Below are positions 38,644-50,248 of a stretch of DNA of 64,000 nucleotides, piece after piece. The notes beneath the pieces were generated by a model that did no database searches, was not told where the DNA came from, and saw nothing but the letters and a program-made list of their open reading frames with translations. The translations under genes were made by a program, and so were the position numbers. The stretch spans positions 9,248,001 through 9,312,000 of the forward strand of contig NC_053043.1 of NCBI RefSeq assembly GCF_003473485.1. Direction: 5' to 3'. The stretch comes from Medicago truncatula. Taxonomy: Eukaryota; Streptophyta; Magnoliopsida; Fabales; Fabaceae. Positions within the stretch are counted from its first letter, which is position 1, and every line of letters starts with the position of its first letter.

Positions 38644-39430
38644 GGCAAAATTATAATTTTAGTCCCTTAACTTAATTTCAAATAATAGTTTGGTTTTTTA
38701 TCTTTTTTTTTATTGCAATTTTATCATTTGGTTCATTTGCATATGAATTTTCAAGCATCAAATCTAAGATTTATATCAAAACATAGATGAAAGACCATAT
38801 ATTTGAAGATTGAGAGGCCATGAGAAAAAAAAAATCATAGATTTAAAGCTTGAATATTCATATGTAAATGAACCAAATGAACGAAAGACCATATATTTAA
38901 AGACTGAGAGGTCATCAGAAAAATAAATAATGGAGTCATCTTTGGTTGAAAACAGATTCAGTGTTAGTTACCTTAGCTTTTAAATCTAACAAAATTCTGC
39001 CTTGGCAATTAAGAAACTGTTGGCAAAATTGCTTATACCTTTGTAATTCGAGGTCTTCTTTTTTTGTCACACATGTTTTTAGAGAAGGAAACCATTGTGT
39101 TGATAAGCTTGCAGACATTGATTTCTCTTTACAAACTCAAATGTGGTGGGATAGTCTCCCAGAAAAATTTGTATAGATTTTGCTAGAAACAAACATGGTT
39201 TACCTTGCTTTAGATTTTGCTAATCTGTGAGGGGCAGGTGCTTGCCCACCCCCCCTTTTTTGTAGCTCTCTTTTCTTTTATATATATATATATATATTCT
39301 GGGGCTTGTCTGTTTGGCAAGTTTCCTTTATTAAAAAAAAAAAAATGTAAATGAACAAATATGCAATGAGAAAATAAATGACCAAACTGTTATCTTAAAT
39401 TATGATAAGAGACTAAAAATGTGATTTGAA
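38644..39430. mobile_element. Inverted-repeat element split by a LINE insertion
   Basis: The left arm (TTTTAGTCCCTTAACTTAAT, AGTTTGGTTTTTTATC, GGTTCATTTGC) recurs inverted at the right (ATGAACAAATATGC, GACCAAACTG, ATTATGATAAGAGACTAAAA). The arms are about 100 bp. The LINE 3' end at 38945-39345 lies between them. Diverged arms indicate age. Confidence 0.55.
38945..39345 (+). mobile_element. 5'-truncated LINE 3' end with poly-A tail
   Basis: Reading on the plus strand: LVTLAFKSNKILPWQLRNCW, QNCLYLCNSRSSFFVTHVFR, EGNHCVDKLADIDFSLQTQM and WWDSLPEKFV then stop. HVFREGNHCVDKLAD is the conserved C-terminal RNase H motif of plant LINEs. A 3' UTR of about 150 bp follows and ends in a run of A at about 39332-39344. 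Truncation at the 5' side and an A tail are the signature of target-primed reverse transcription. Confidence 0.85.
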
Positions 39431-39569
39431 CTTTTTTTTATGACAAAATGTAAAATTTTATTATAGTATATTATCATACTTTAACTTCACTCACAAAGCA
39501 AAAGATATCAAGTTTCTCATACTGTAATTTCACCACACACCAAGTTCCCCTACTCACCTTGATCTTATG

Positions 39570-39920
39570 CTCAGCTATCAAGGGTTTCCAAACATCATTC
39601 CGGCTTTCGACTTCATGTAGGTCCTCCAAAAACTAGTATCATCATTCTTGTCATATTCTACAAACTCACTAATGTAGTTTGCTATAGGCCGACCTACACT
39701 CTCTAACACAAGACGTACAGGAAGATTAAGGATTTGCACCCAAAAATCTACATGAAAAAGGGGTATATCCTCCAAAGCTTTGCCAATCTTGACTCTATCC
39801 ACCACCAATAGATAATTTTCGAAATTCCATGGACCCTTCTTGTGCTCAACCTCCATGTAAGATCACGAGAAAATTGAAACAAGAAAAGACCAGGTTCTCT
39901 TCTTCCTTGACCTCTGCTAG
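39570..39920 (-). mobile_element. LINE ORF1-type fragment (DUF4283 domain)
   Basis: Minus-strand reading gives MEVEHKKGPWNFENYLLVVD, VDFWVQILNLPVRLVLESVG and RPIANYISEFVEYDKND. This is the DUF4283 region of plant LINE gag-like proteins. The preceding piece (GLFLFQFSRDL) continues in another frame, so a frameshift has occurred. It lies just downstream of copy C. Confidence 0.75.
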
Positions 39921-40334
39921 TTGGTAAATATATTATGGTACTATTAAGTATTGTCAATGCACTACTAAGTGGTGTGACGTTTTTAAAATAGAAATTTGAT
40001 GATCCTAAGAAAAATAGAAAATTTGATATATAACATTGATTTTCTTGATGATTTTGCATATTTACAACCTCCAAAGTTTCTGTCAGTGAAGCTTCAGACA
40101 AGAAGCCAGATTTAAAAGAGTGAGGCCGTTATTATAAGTTAACATCACTACATTGCCACCCATAATCGATTTGAGAAACAGAACTAACTAGAAAGCTATC
40201 TCAAATAATCATTTCTACAAAAAAAGGAATAATCCTATCCTAAATCTTTACAAAGGCGAGTGATGGTATTTCTATGTGCAATCAAAAGATTCAAAACAAC
40301 TTCTAACCAAATCGGAGGTGTATTCTATTCACCG

Positions 40335-43300
40335 TTATGGAGCACCAAAACTGAAGCCGACGTGCTCTTGAGTAATGATTCCAAGGCGATCTTGCATGAT
40401 AGCCATAGAAGAATACGGGGGAAAGCACAGCTCATAGAAACAAGTGTGAGATGAGGGCAAGTGATTATTAGGTTCACTGGATTTGCAAATGAATAGACAA
40501 GAATCCAAACCATGGAAACCTTTAACTGGTAAATGTTTCACAGATGTCCAAAAGAACAGAAGAACCTTCCTTTGCTCTGCTGACATTCTTCCAACGATCT
40601 GCCAAGTTTTTTTTTAAAGAATATATTATCAAAAAAGTAAACGCTGAGTAGTATCTCCATGCAAATTTAAATGATGTTATTTTAAAAAACATTCAAGAAA
40701 GAATCATTTCAAAGGCTTCAATATAACCACATGCTTTTAATTAAAATAGTATCTTAAACCATTTTTTTAATAATATAAATAATGATATAAATAAGTCATA
40801 AGAACTTCTATGCAGACTTATTGTATGTGAACATAAGATGGAAATTTTTGACACTTCTACACTCTAGCATTTTGGAATTCATTATAACAATGATTTAACA
40901 GGATTCTGCATATGTAAATATGGCTACATTATGGTATTTTAGAGTTGAATGGTCCATCTTTGAACTCAATTTATAATAAAGCATGATATTTAATGGTGTT
41001 GTTTGATCCATCTAGCCGACCACAACTTATGGAAAAAAGACTTGGTTGTTGTTATAAACAAAGTATTAAAATTGTGATTTCATGCATCAGTAACAAGAAC
41101 ATGTTACTATTTGGATTTTGGACGCATAAATGAACTAAAGGGAGACATTTATACAAATGTAGCAAATCATAAGTCATAACTTGAACCTAAACTCTTGTCA
41201 AAAAAAAAAAAAAACTTGAACCTAAACTAATATGGCTAGAAAAAAGGAGTAATTTAAACAAGCACAAAATTAACTCTAACATGACTGATGACCAGGTAAG
41301 GATAGAAGTAGATTTCAAAAGTGGTTTATGTTGAAACAAGGCACATAATTCCGTCATGGAAATGGGGAAACTTAACAAGTAATCAGGATTAGAGGGCATG
41401 GAACACAGGGAAAGCCTTAGAGAGCACCATGTAGCAGGATACACGTTGCCTAATAAAGCCACTGCTATCTTTAATTTTTTATTTTATTTTTTGAGGGACC
41501 GCCTTTTTATATAGCTGAGAAATTGACTTAGTTTGTTCTTGAATATGACAATAAATATAATAAATTTACACTCGCCAAAGAATTTTAAAAATGCAGGAAA
41601 AGGGGGGAAAATAGAAAATAGTGAAGATAAAGAAGACAATGTGATTCCATAAGATCAGTGTCCTACATACCTTCCAAAACCAAGATATCTGACAATCATT
41701 CTTTTTATAGCCACGGTACTTGGTATGTGCCTTCCAATCTTCAACAGAAATGGCATTTTCACTCCCATGCAGCATCCAATCAAGATCTTCAAGGTCTAAA
41801 AATTGAAAGAACTCTAGCCTTGAGCCAGATATAATATCAGCAAAACCCTCGGCAAAATGCGATACCTGCTCAGATATGGATTTCACAAAACGATTCTGTA
41901 TAAGAAGATCAACATATTTCTCCCTGTTCTTACTATTCACGACAATGCTTTCCCCACCAGAGCAGAGCTCAATCACTTTCCTGTGTCCTAATTCCTCTAC
42001 CTCTATAGAAAATGTCAGTCCTAATGCATCTGAATCAATATAATCAGCATCCATCTCCAATATTTGCTTGCAGCTACTATACATTATAGGATCTGCATTC
42101 CGAATATCTTCTAAAGTAATAATATAGTTTCCAGCCAATTGCTTGAAAAATACACGATCAAAAACAATACCCACGTGCACCTTATTCTTCAAAGCTAACG
42201 CAATCATACGTCCAGAGAAGCTGAAGTACTTTAGGTGCAGAGGATTTACCTTAGATGCTGCAGAAAAGTAGAAGAATATACTAAATATGATTGCACCTAA
42301 GCTCTTCAATAATATCAATTGAGTGGTTATTGGGAGAGACCCAACTCTTGAACATTTGAGAAGGGGAGAGGCCAAGCTCTGAAATCTAGGTGTCTTTGTT
42401 ATGTTATTTTGTATAATTATTGTACTGTGTGTCTGTAATATTTCTGGTATTGAATATCAATAAATTGTTAGTATTGTGTAATCTGTTTCTGTTCAGAACC
42501 AGTATCTATCAGATACAATCTGAACACCTCCCTATTTTTGGTGAGTAGAATCACCTAAGGCAGCCAGGATATGAAGTTATATTTTGGGAGAAAAATATGT
42601 TTCACTGGGAGGAGACCGTGAAAAAACGGAAAGTTAATGGAACACCTCTACAACCAAGAGGAATGATTGCTCCTGGTACAGAAATAAATGAGCTAACCTC
42701 AACTAAACCCTCTACCATGAAGTTTACTGCCTTTCAGCTGAAGTCTAGCATTCACTGTTGTTAAAGTCTGATGTTAATAAAGTAGGTACTTTGTTTTATT
42801 ATTTTGCAGAAGAGTTTTACGCTCTTGAACACTATATTCTACTATCCTAACTCCTAAGAAATACTATCATTTTGTAAACATTCTATAAAGCTACTCAAAT
42901 CTATGTTTCTTTTGAAAGAATACAATAAAAATGTCATTGGCATTGAAAATACTCCAATTGTATGGCATGCAGAAGAGTAAAATTATGCATTTTGAATTCA
43001 AGACGAAACTCACCAGCATTAGGAAAAAATCTCCTGCGGTCATTTGGACATGCCACAAAAAGGGCATGTTCCGGATTAAATATTTCTTGACACACCAAAA
43101 CCAACCACTCCCTTACTACACCCGGTCCTGTACCCTCCTCATTCCTGAATTCCATAAATAGACCACCCTCCAAAGATGTAGAATTAGCTTGTGATATGTA
43201 CTCGAAAGATTCAGCCAAAAGCTGAGACCTGTCAATAAGCATCTCATATCCCAACGATTCATCATTTAAGTCGGGGAACATCATCATCGCCAAATGCCTC

Positions 43301-44625
43301 CTGCATTCAAAATCGGTCACACTTCTGTTCTCGAGAACCCACCGATGATCATCAGTATTCTTCGAGTACCGAACAATCATATGAGATAGCATACTTTTTT
43401 GACGCAACAAAACTTCCCAAAACATCTCTTTTGCACCGCTATAGAGCTTAGATATGTGATACAATACCTTCAGGATTATAATATAATGAGACCACCCATT
43501 ATTGATAACGGCCCCATCACCTTTTCCATGTTTCTTGTTAACCAAGCAATCCTCCATGACTTGAAGGCACTCATCCATTTTGCTCAATAACTTAATAAAT
43601 ACAATATGAAGTTGATCAACTACTCCTGCAATCAAGGGTTCCTCTTCGTAACCAATAGTGCAATTCAAAAATTCATCGGATGTTGCTTGCTGCTCGGCCA
43701 ATCCCATCCTTAAATGGCCAGAGAATTTAACAAAATCCAAAACAAAGTTGAACGAAAACCCCTCACCCGTGGGACAGTTCATACTCAGATCCAAAAACCT
43801 CAACAACTCATCTGCGATCTCGTGAACACAGTCAAAAACACCCCGAAGCATGACCTCTCCTTTAGGATTCTGAAAGTTAACACGACCAACAAGCGTCAAC
43901 AAAGATGAAAAACTATCCCGGCAAAAAACATACAGAGGATCATCATACTTACACCGTGCCCTTCTAAGCAATTCACAAAACTCCAATGACACTTCAAGGT
44001 AAACACCCTGCAACTTTTTGTCCTTCAAATCTAAACAAATTCTCACAAAATCCTTAATCACGGAATCAGCAACACACGCATTTGCATACCGTGACATATA
44101 AAGAGCTACCAACAGTGAAGGAATTTCCATAAACATGAAAACAGAAAAATATTCAGAATCATTGATGTAATATGTAAGGTGATCATCAATAATTCTCGAA
44201 GCACCAATCACCAATTCACCTCTACAGAGCCTGAGAATCAAAGAAACAATATATTGTGTGGCTTTCCACACTTTAGGACACGCTATACTCCTCAAGCGAC
44301 CAACCAATTGAAGATTTGCATCGTTTTCGATGCCGCATTCGCAGAGACTCTGTTCTAGAGTAAGCTGTTTTCCTTCGTAAATTAATCGTTGATGTTGAAT
44401 CGGAATTCTGGTTTTAGACGAAATTTGTTCGAGAAGCGATTCAACTGTTTTTTCTCTAGAAGCACGAATCACTAAGGTGTTACAGTTCCACATCATGCGG
44501 ACGAAGAATTGTAATTTCGATGATTTCGTTTTCGTGATCTTTTTCATCTTCGAAGACGAGGATGTGAGTTTTGGGGAGTGGTTTTTGCGGTGGTTGGCCG
44601 TGAGAATTTTGGTGGTTGGTGACAT
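40335..44625 (-). CDS. UPL5-type HECT E3 ubiquitin ligase, copy C (intact)
   Basis: Exons 44625-43014, 42257-41671 and 40598-40335 join in phase to 820 aa. The N terminus (MSPTTKILTANHRKNHSPKL) and ubiquitin-like domain (NCNTLVIRASREKTVESLLE) differ clearly from A and B, so C is an older branch. The HECT part has GPGVVREWLVLVCQEIFNPE, VGIVFDRVFFKQLAGN and SSHTCFYELCFPPYSSM, with the cysteine at 786 and Phe at -4 in the ending SFGAP. Charge changes such as RRKN to RQKS and YVKK to YSKN in the N-lobe are specific to C. Intron 1 contains an extra segment at about 42315-42505 not present in the other copies. Full catalytic set, so probably active. Confidence 0.92.
42315..42505. mobile_element. 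Insertion of unknown type in intron 1 of copy C
   Basis: Compared with the intron of B and D, sequence from GTGGTTATTGGGAGAGACC to about CTGTTCAGAACCAGT is extra. It contains GAATATCAATAAATTG, which resembles a polyadenylation region of a retroelement. No target duplication was resolved. Confidence 0.4.
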
Positions 44626-44869
44626 TTATGAAATTCACTGACGCCGTCAGCGGAGATAGTGATGAGTGAGAGGAAAGATAAGTAATCGGCGACCGTTACA
44701 GAGTGAAGGATGAAACAAGTGCGTGTTGTCTTTGGTAAAAAAAAAAAAAAAGTGTGTGTTGTCTTGTGTGCCTCCCTCCCTATATATTTACACACAGTTG
44801 TTAAGAACATCTCCTCTTTTTAATGCGTTAATTCATATAAATTATGAACAATTTATTATGAACTACTTT

Positions 44870-45440
44870 TTTTTTAAATAAAGGGTCAAAGTCCGAGAAA
44901 AGAGAAAACTAAATAGAGATGGCTCTAGGGTATCCCATAATATCATCTAACAACATATAACTTGGCTCAGTTGGATACTACTCATACACACGCAACTCAG
45001 GCGCATGCTCATAACCCATGTTTGCAAGAGCGTCTACACACAAATTCGCCCCATAATAAGAATGACAAATCTTCACTCCCCACTCCAAAGCACTCGGCGA
45101 ATTTCTTGAATGAGACGCCAACCAACAACACTTCCATCCTTAGTTGTCTACAGAGTCCTCACCACCACACTCGAATCAACGTGTAACTCAACCTTCGCAA
45201 AACCTCTCTCTAGCAATTCGGAGACCATCAATGACTCCCCAAAGCTCTTTTAAATATGCATTACATCTACCCAAGTTACGGAAAAAATCACTAATCCACT
45301 TCCCTTCAACATTTCGAAAAAGCCCTCCACTACCGGTTGAAATATCTCTTTTACTAGCCCCATCTGTATTCAACCGAATCCAACCATCATCTAGTTTCTT
45401 CCACATAACATCAACTATCCGCCCCGTCCTTTCCAAGCTT
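44870..45440 (-). mobile_element. LINE RNase H domain relic near copy C
   Basis: The minus strand from about 45436 reads WIRLNTDGASKRDISTGSGG, VEGKWISDFFRNLGRCNAYL, ELWGVIDGLRIAR, then VDSSVVVRTL-stop, DGSVVGWRLIQEIRRVL, and after a shift ANLCVDALANMGYEHA. This is the classic RNase H core with NTDGA and the terminal ADALANMG-like motif. Stops and at least one frameshift make it non-functional. The 5' side is cut by a TA microsatellite. Confidence 0.8.

Positions 45441-45446
<6 letters not shown>

Positions 45447-45505
<59 letters not shown>
45447..45505. repeat. (TA)n microsatellite
   Basis: About 29 TA units. It is the target site into which the 1.3-kb long-inverted-repeat element next to it appears to have inserted. 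Confidence 0.95.
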
Positions 45506-45507
<2 letters not shown>

Positions 45508-46826
45508 ATGGAGATATTTGGACTCCAAGAGTAAGTGTAATATCTTACTCCAAATCTTGACCTTTAATTCTAATATTGGTTAATGGCTTAGATTAATTGA
45601 TATGATAGACTTTAATTCCATTTTCTATTGTAGTTAACATTTATCACTACAAAATAACAAAACAATAATTATCTTTTAATTGCATGATTTTTTTTCTTCT
45701 TCCATTGTTTTTTTTGTTTCACGTTAAAATATTTTTTGAGGGTTAAATTAAAATCCTTTCCTTGAAATAAAAATTCAACATGATTAATACATGTGTAGGT
45801 AAGTGTTCTTACATTCGTACATGTTGTCTTTATTATTAAATTTAAATTAATGATTAAAATAACTAATTTTACTTATGTTCAAATGCAGGTTTATGGCCAT
45901 GCTTGGATCCACAACATAGTGATTTACAAGGAATTTGAATGGCATAATGTGTGACCAAATATACCCTCATGTTGGAATTTTTACGAATTTGTTTTTGAAT
46001 TTTTAGCTCTTGTTATGTTATGTTGGATTCACGTGTTTTTTTTTATTTTTTTTTTATTATGTTATGTTGAATTCTTGAGCTCTTTCTCAAATAACATCAT
46101 CATCCATGTATGTCAGTGACAAAAAAAACTAATTACGATGGAGATGATTATTTTAATTTGTCGTTATTTATATAAGAAAATACACAAATTTATTTATTTT
46201 TTCATGCAATTATTGTAAATGAATTAGATATAAGAAAAGACTAGGGTTACTTCCTTTATCGTCTTTTTTTTCGTGACAAATTAATACAAAAATGTGTGTT
46301 TACAAAATAACATAAGAAAAGATCAGGATTATAATGAAGAAATAAAAAAAAATATGTCGTATAAAAAATAGTAACGGGAGAAAGAATAAATATGCAATTC
46401 TTTGAATTTTACAATTGCTTTCTTTAAAAAAAAAATATATATGTAATTTTTTTAGCGTAAAAAAGTAAAGGGAGAAGGAAAACGAAGAAAAAAATTCTTT
46501 TAGCATAAAAAAATATATGCAAATTTTTTTAAGGAATAGAATGAGTGAATCTTGAAATTTTTATTTTAAGGAAATGATTTTAATTTAACCCTCAAAAAAT
46601 ATTTTAGCGTGAAACAAAAAAAAAACAATGGAAGATGAAAAAAATCATGCAATTAAAAGACATTTATTGTTTTGTTATTTTGTGGTGATAAGTGTTGACT
46701 ATAATATAAAATGGAATTAAAGTCTATCATATCAATTAATCTAAGTCATTAACCAATATTAGAATTAAAGGTCAAGATTTGGAGTAAGATATTACAATTA
46801 CTCTTGGAGTCGAAATATTCCCACCC
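45506..46826. mobile_element. Long-terminal-inverted-repeat DNA element (1.3 kb)
   Basis: The left end GGATGGAGATATTTGGACTC and the reverse complement of the right end GGGTGGGAATATTTCGACTC begin about 280-bp arms that stay similar through AAGAGTAAGTGTAATATCTT and the TTTGAGGGTTAAATTAAAAT region. The middle (about 45790-46545) is AT-rich without a transposase. Both sides abut TA repeats, so the target duplication cannot be read. A foldback or Mutator-type non-autonomous element is likely. Confidence 0.75.
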
Positions 46827-46994
46827 TATATATATATATATATAGAGGAAGGTTTTTTATGCCACATGTCGCTTTCACGTTTATTCTCAATATATTTATT
46901 ATTTTTTCTATTTTCTAAAACTAATATTTTATTTGGCATAAATATCTTAACAAATTTCATATATTATTTTGATCTTATCAACTAAATATTTTTT

Positions 46995-48483
46995 GGCTTA
47001 AATAAGTAAAAGGTCAATGTAAGTTTGCGCGTGTTTGGTTTTAGTCTCTGTATCTTTTTGTTGCAAAACAATCCTTGTAATTACCAGACATTTTGAAAGT
47101 CGTCCCTGCCGTCAGGTTCCGTGAAAAAAATGCATTGTTGGCTAACAAACACCTACGTGGCACTTGCTGATATGGCAACCGATGCCAACTGGTATAAGTA
47201 GACGGACTAAAACCAAAAACGTATTTTTACAAAAGTATGTAATTAAAAAAACGTAATCATTAATTTTTGAATTTAAAAACCACTCTTTCCTTCTTCTTCC
47301 TCTCTTTTGATCTTTCTTTATTCTTCAATCCTTCCATGCCCACCCTTCAATTGCTTGCACCCTAAAACCCATTTTCTTCACCAATCACTGAAATCTAAAA
47401 TTGAAACACAATAATTCATCAATTTCTTCCTCCATTGAAAAAGAAAAGGCATAGAACACAACTCAACATGGCAGAATAACACAATCCGAAATGGCAGAAG
47501 AACTAAAATTAAAAAAAGAAAAGGATTGAGATGGTGGAAACATAGACATGTTATCTTCCTTCTCTTCTCCCATTTCCAATTCCAAACATACGCAACACAA
47601 CAACACTCATTCTCCTTCTCCCATCATCATCCACTCCTCCATCGCCTCCCACACAAACGAACACGTTCTATTGCATTTTTCGAGCCGCTTCAGATCTATG
47701 TTGAACAAACAAGGATGGTTTTGGATGCTCTCGCTTTAGTTCTTCCATTAAAGTCTGAATCCGAATTCAAATATGATATAATTGATGTGAATGATTTTGT
47801 ATAAGGGTCAAAGAAAAAAGGGTTCAAGAGAGAAAAAAAATATTAAAATGGTGGTTTTTTTTTTCCTGGAAATGGTGAGAGTAAACTAAACATGGAGGAT
47901 TGAAGGAAAAGTATTATAATTGATTTTATGGGTTGATTTTGCAAAAGACGAAGAGGTGCGGTTGAATTTTCAATGAAGATAAATGTGAATGAAGATAAAT
48001 GTGAAGTGAAAATGGAATAGTGGAACTAGAAGGAGAAGAGGGGTGATGATAATTCAAGGTAATTTTTGTTGAGCTTGTGTGTTGTTGTTTTTTGTGTTGG
48101 TATGAAGATTATGTTGAAAATGACGAAGGAGAAGAGGGAAAGAAGATGAAGAAAGGAAAAAAAAATAGTTGTTGATGATTATAATTTAATAGATTTTTTA
48201 TGCTTGCATTTTTTAATTTCATCCCTTGCAATTTTTCTTTTTTGGTTTTAGTCCCTCTAATCATAACACTTATCATCTCTCACGCCACATAACTGTGTTT
48301 TGCCAACTCAGTAAGTGACACGTAAGTCTCCGTTAGCCAGCACAACTTTTTTTAATGGAAGTTGACGTTAGGGACCAATTCCATAAAGATAACAAGATAC
48401 AAGGATTGTTTCGCAACAGAAAAAGATCATGGACTAAAACCAAATACGCGCGAACTTACAGGAACCTTTTACTTATTTAAGCC
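46995..48483. mobile_element. Non-autonomous Mutator-like element with perfect 9-bp target duplication
   Basis: Left terminus GGCTTAAATAAGTAAAAGG and right terminus CCTTTTACTTATTTAAGCC (the left arm inverted) define arms of about 90-120 bp. The 9-bp ATATTTTTT occurs directly outside both ends (46986-46994 and 48484-48492), the hallmark of Mutator-like transposition. Internal sequence (1.2 kb) encodes no transposase. A 92-codon plus-strand frame at 47526-47804 begins MRWWKHRHVIFLLFSHF; it is unrecognised and could be captured sequence or chance. Confidence 0.8.
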
Positions 48484-49198
48484 ATATTTTTTTTGAAAGA
48501 GTTGTCAACTAAATATTTTATTTAAGTTTTAAATTTATTTTTAATATTTTTGTAACATAAATATCTCAACAAACTACTCATTATATTTTAAAATTTCTGA
48601 TATCAATCAATAATCTATTTTTATTCTCTACCAGCGAAAAGACGGGCATTTACATGCCCTTCATTCCGCTCTTTTTATTGCGCTAATATTTGAAAATTAT
48701 TAAGTGTTTTTTTTTGGGCTAATTTCACTTAAAGCTGATCGATCATTTTAAGAGTTTGATTTAGTGATAAAAATATGTGCCTTGTTATATATTTTGTCTT
48801 TAAAAGAGGATAAATATAAATATTTTTGTAAGGAGTATTACTATGTGGAAACATTGAAAATGCATTTCCCTCAAAAAAGTATTCACAATGCATGTGGTGT
48901 AACATTTTTAAGTAGAAAAAATTTATAAGTTGAAAATTGGCTATAACATTGATTTTCTTCACAGAAAGTATGCAACCCCAAAAGTCAACCATTCAAGCTT
49001 GAAACAAGCCAGATACGCTGATAAAATAATCCACTAGACCGACCAACTTCAGATTTAAAAGAGTGAAGAAGAATATAAGTTAACATCACTCCATAAATCA
49101 TAGAGCTAGGAAAAATTGCACTTGCTTACTTAACATTGTCAACAGAAAAAAAATTATTTCCTTCAATCCTGTTTTCTAGACTCTTTACCCCTCATATA

Positions 49199-50022
49199 GG
49201 CTCTGTTTGGTAAAAATAGCGGATAGCTGATAGCTTATAGCTGATAAGTTAGCTGATAGCTTATAGCTGATAAGCTAACTGAAGTGTTTGGTAAAAATAG
49301 CGGTTCAACTAGCTGATAAATATAAAATGACATAAAGGGTATTCTTAATTCATAATAAAAATTATATCATTAATTTAAGTATTTGTAATTTGATAAACTA
49401 ATTTTTCTTTAAAAAAAAATACTTTAAATTTATTAATTTAATATATCCTATGTATTATAAATTAAATTAAATTTTATTCACTAAAATTTTATCTTATATT
49501 TATTATCATTTAAGTGTTTCCACTTTATAAAAAAAATAACATTTACCTCAAAAACAAAAAAAAAAGGTAGCACTAATAGAGTAATACTAATAACAGAGAA
49601 TAAAGAAAATAACACTTACCTCAAAAAAAAAAAAAAGTAACACTAATAGAATAATAATATTTTGTTTCGTAAAAAAAAAAAACGAAGGTATATATTTTTT
49701 CAAAAAAAAAAAAAAAAGGTCAGCTGATATATATACAAAAATTGGAATAAAGGGATAGTAGTCTTTATTACGTAGCTTATTATAAAAATTATAATGGATA
49801 AAAATACAATTTAAATGAAATAATAAGGGTAAAATTGGAAGAAAAAGTGAGAAGCTATAAGCTCAAACGCTACTTGGAATAGCTTTTGAAAAATAGCTTA
49901 TAAGCTCGTGAAATAAGCTATAAGCTCATGGTGAAAAAGTGTTACCAAACAGAGCTTTTTTTGTCAAACGAGCTTATAAGCTATAAGCTAAAAGCTCTTT
50001 TTTAGGTTAACCAAACAGACCC
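49199..50022. mobile_element. Harbinger/Tourist-like MITE (824 bp) in the 3' flank of copy D
   Basis: It starts GGCTCTGTTTGGTAAAAATA and ends TTAACCAAACAGACCC, giving inverted ends GGNTCTGTTTGGT. A 3-bp ATA flanks both sides (49196-49198, 50023-50025). The paralogous site in the flank of copy B (about 31996-32010, CTCATATAAACACTTCAC) is uninterrupted, so insertion is directly shown. The first 110 bp contain repeated AGCTGATAGCTTATAGCTGA units. No transposase. Confidence 0.88.
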
Positions 50023-50248
50023 ATAAACCCTTCACATAAGATCAACGGCATTGCCTTGCCACCCATAATCAATTTGAGAAACAGAATTAGAAATCATTCT
50101 CAGGTTATCATTTTGACAAAAAAAAAAAAAAAAAAAAAAAAAGGAACAATCCTATCCAAATGTACAAAGGTGACTACCGGTATTTCTATGTGCAATCAAA
50201 AGATTCGAAACCACTTCTAACCAAATTGCAGCTGTATTCTATTCACCA

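Noticed and set aside
47526..47804. Independent small gene inside the Mutator-like element
   Set aside because: No recognisable domain and no support beyond an open frame; kept as possible captured sequence.
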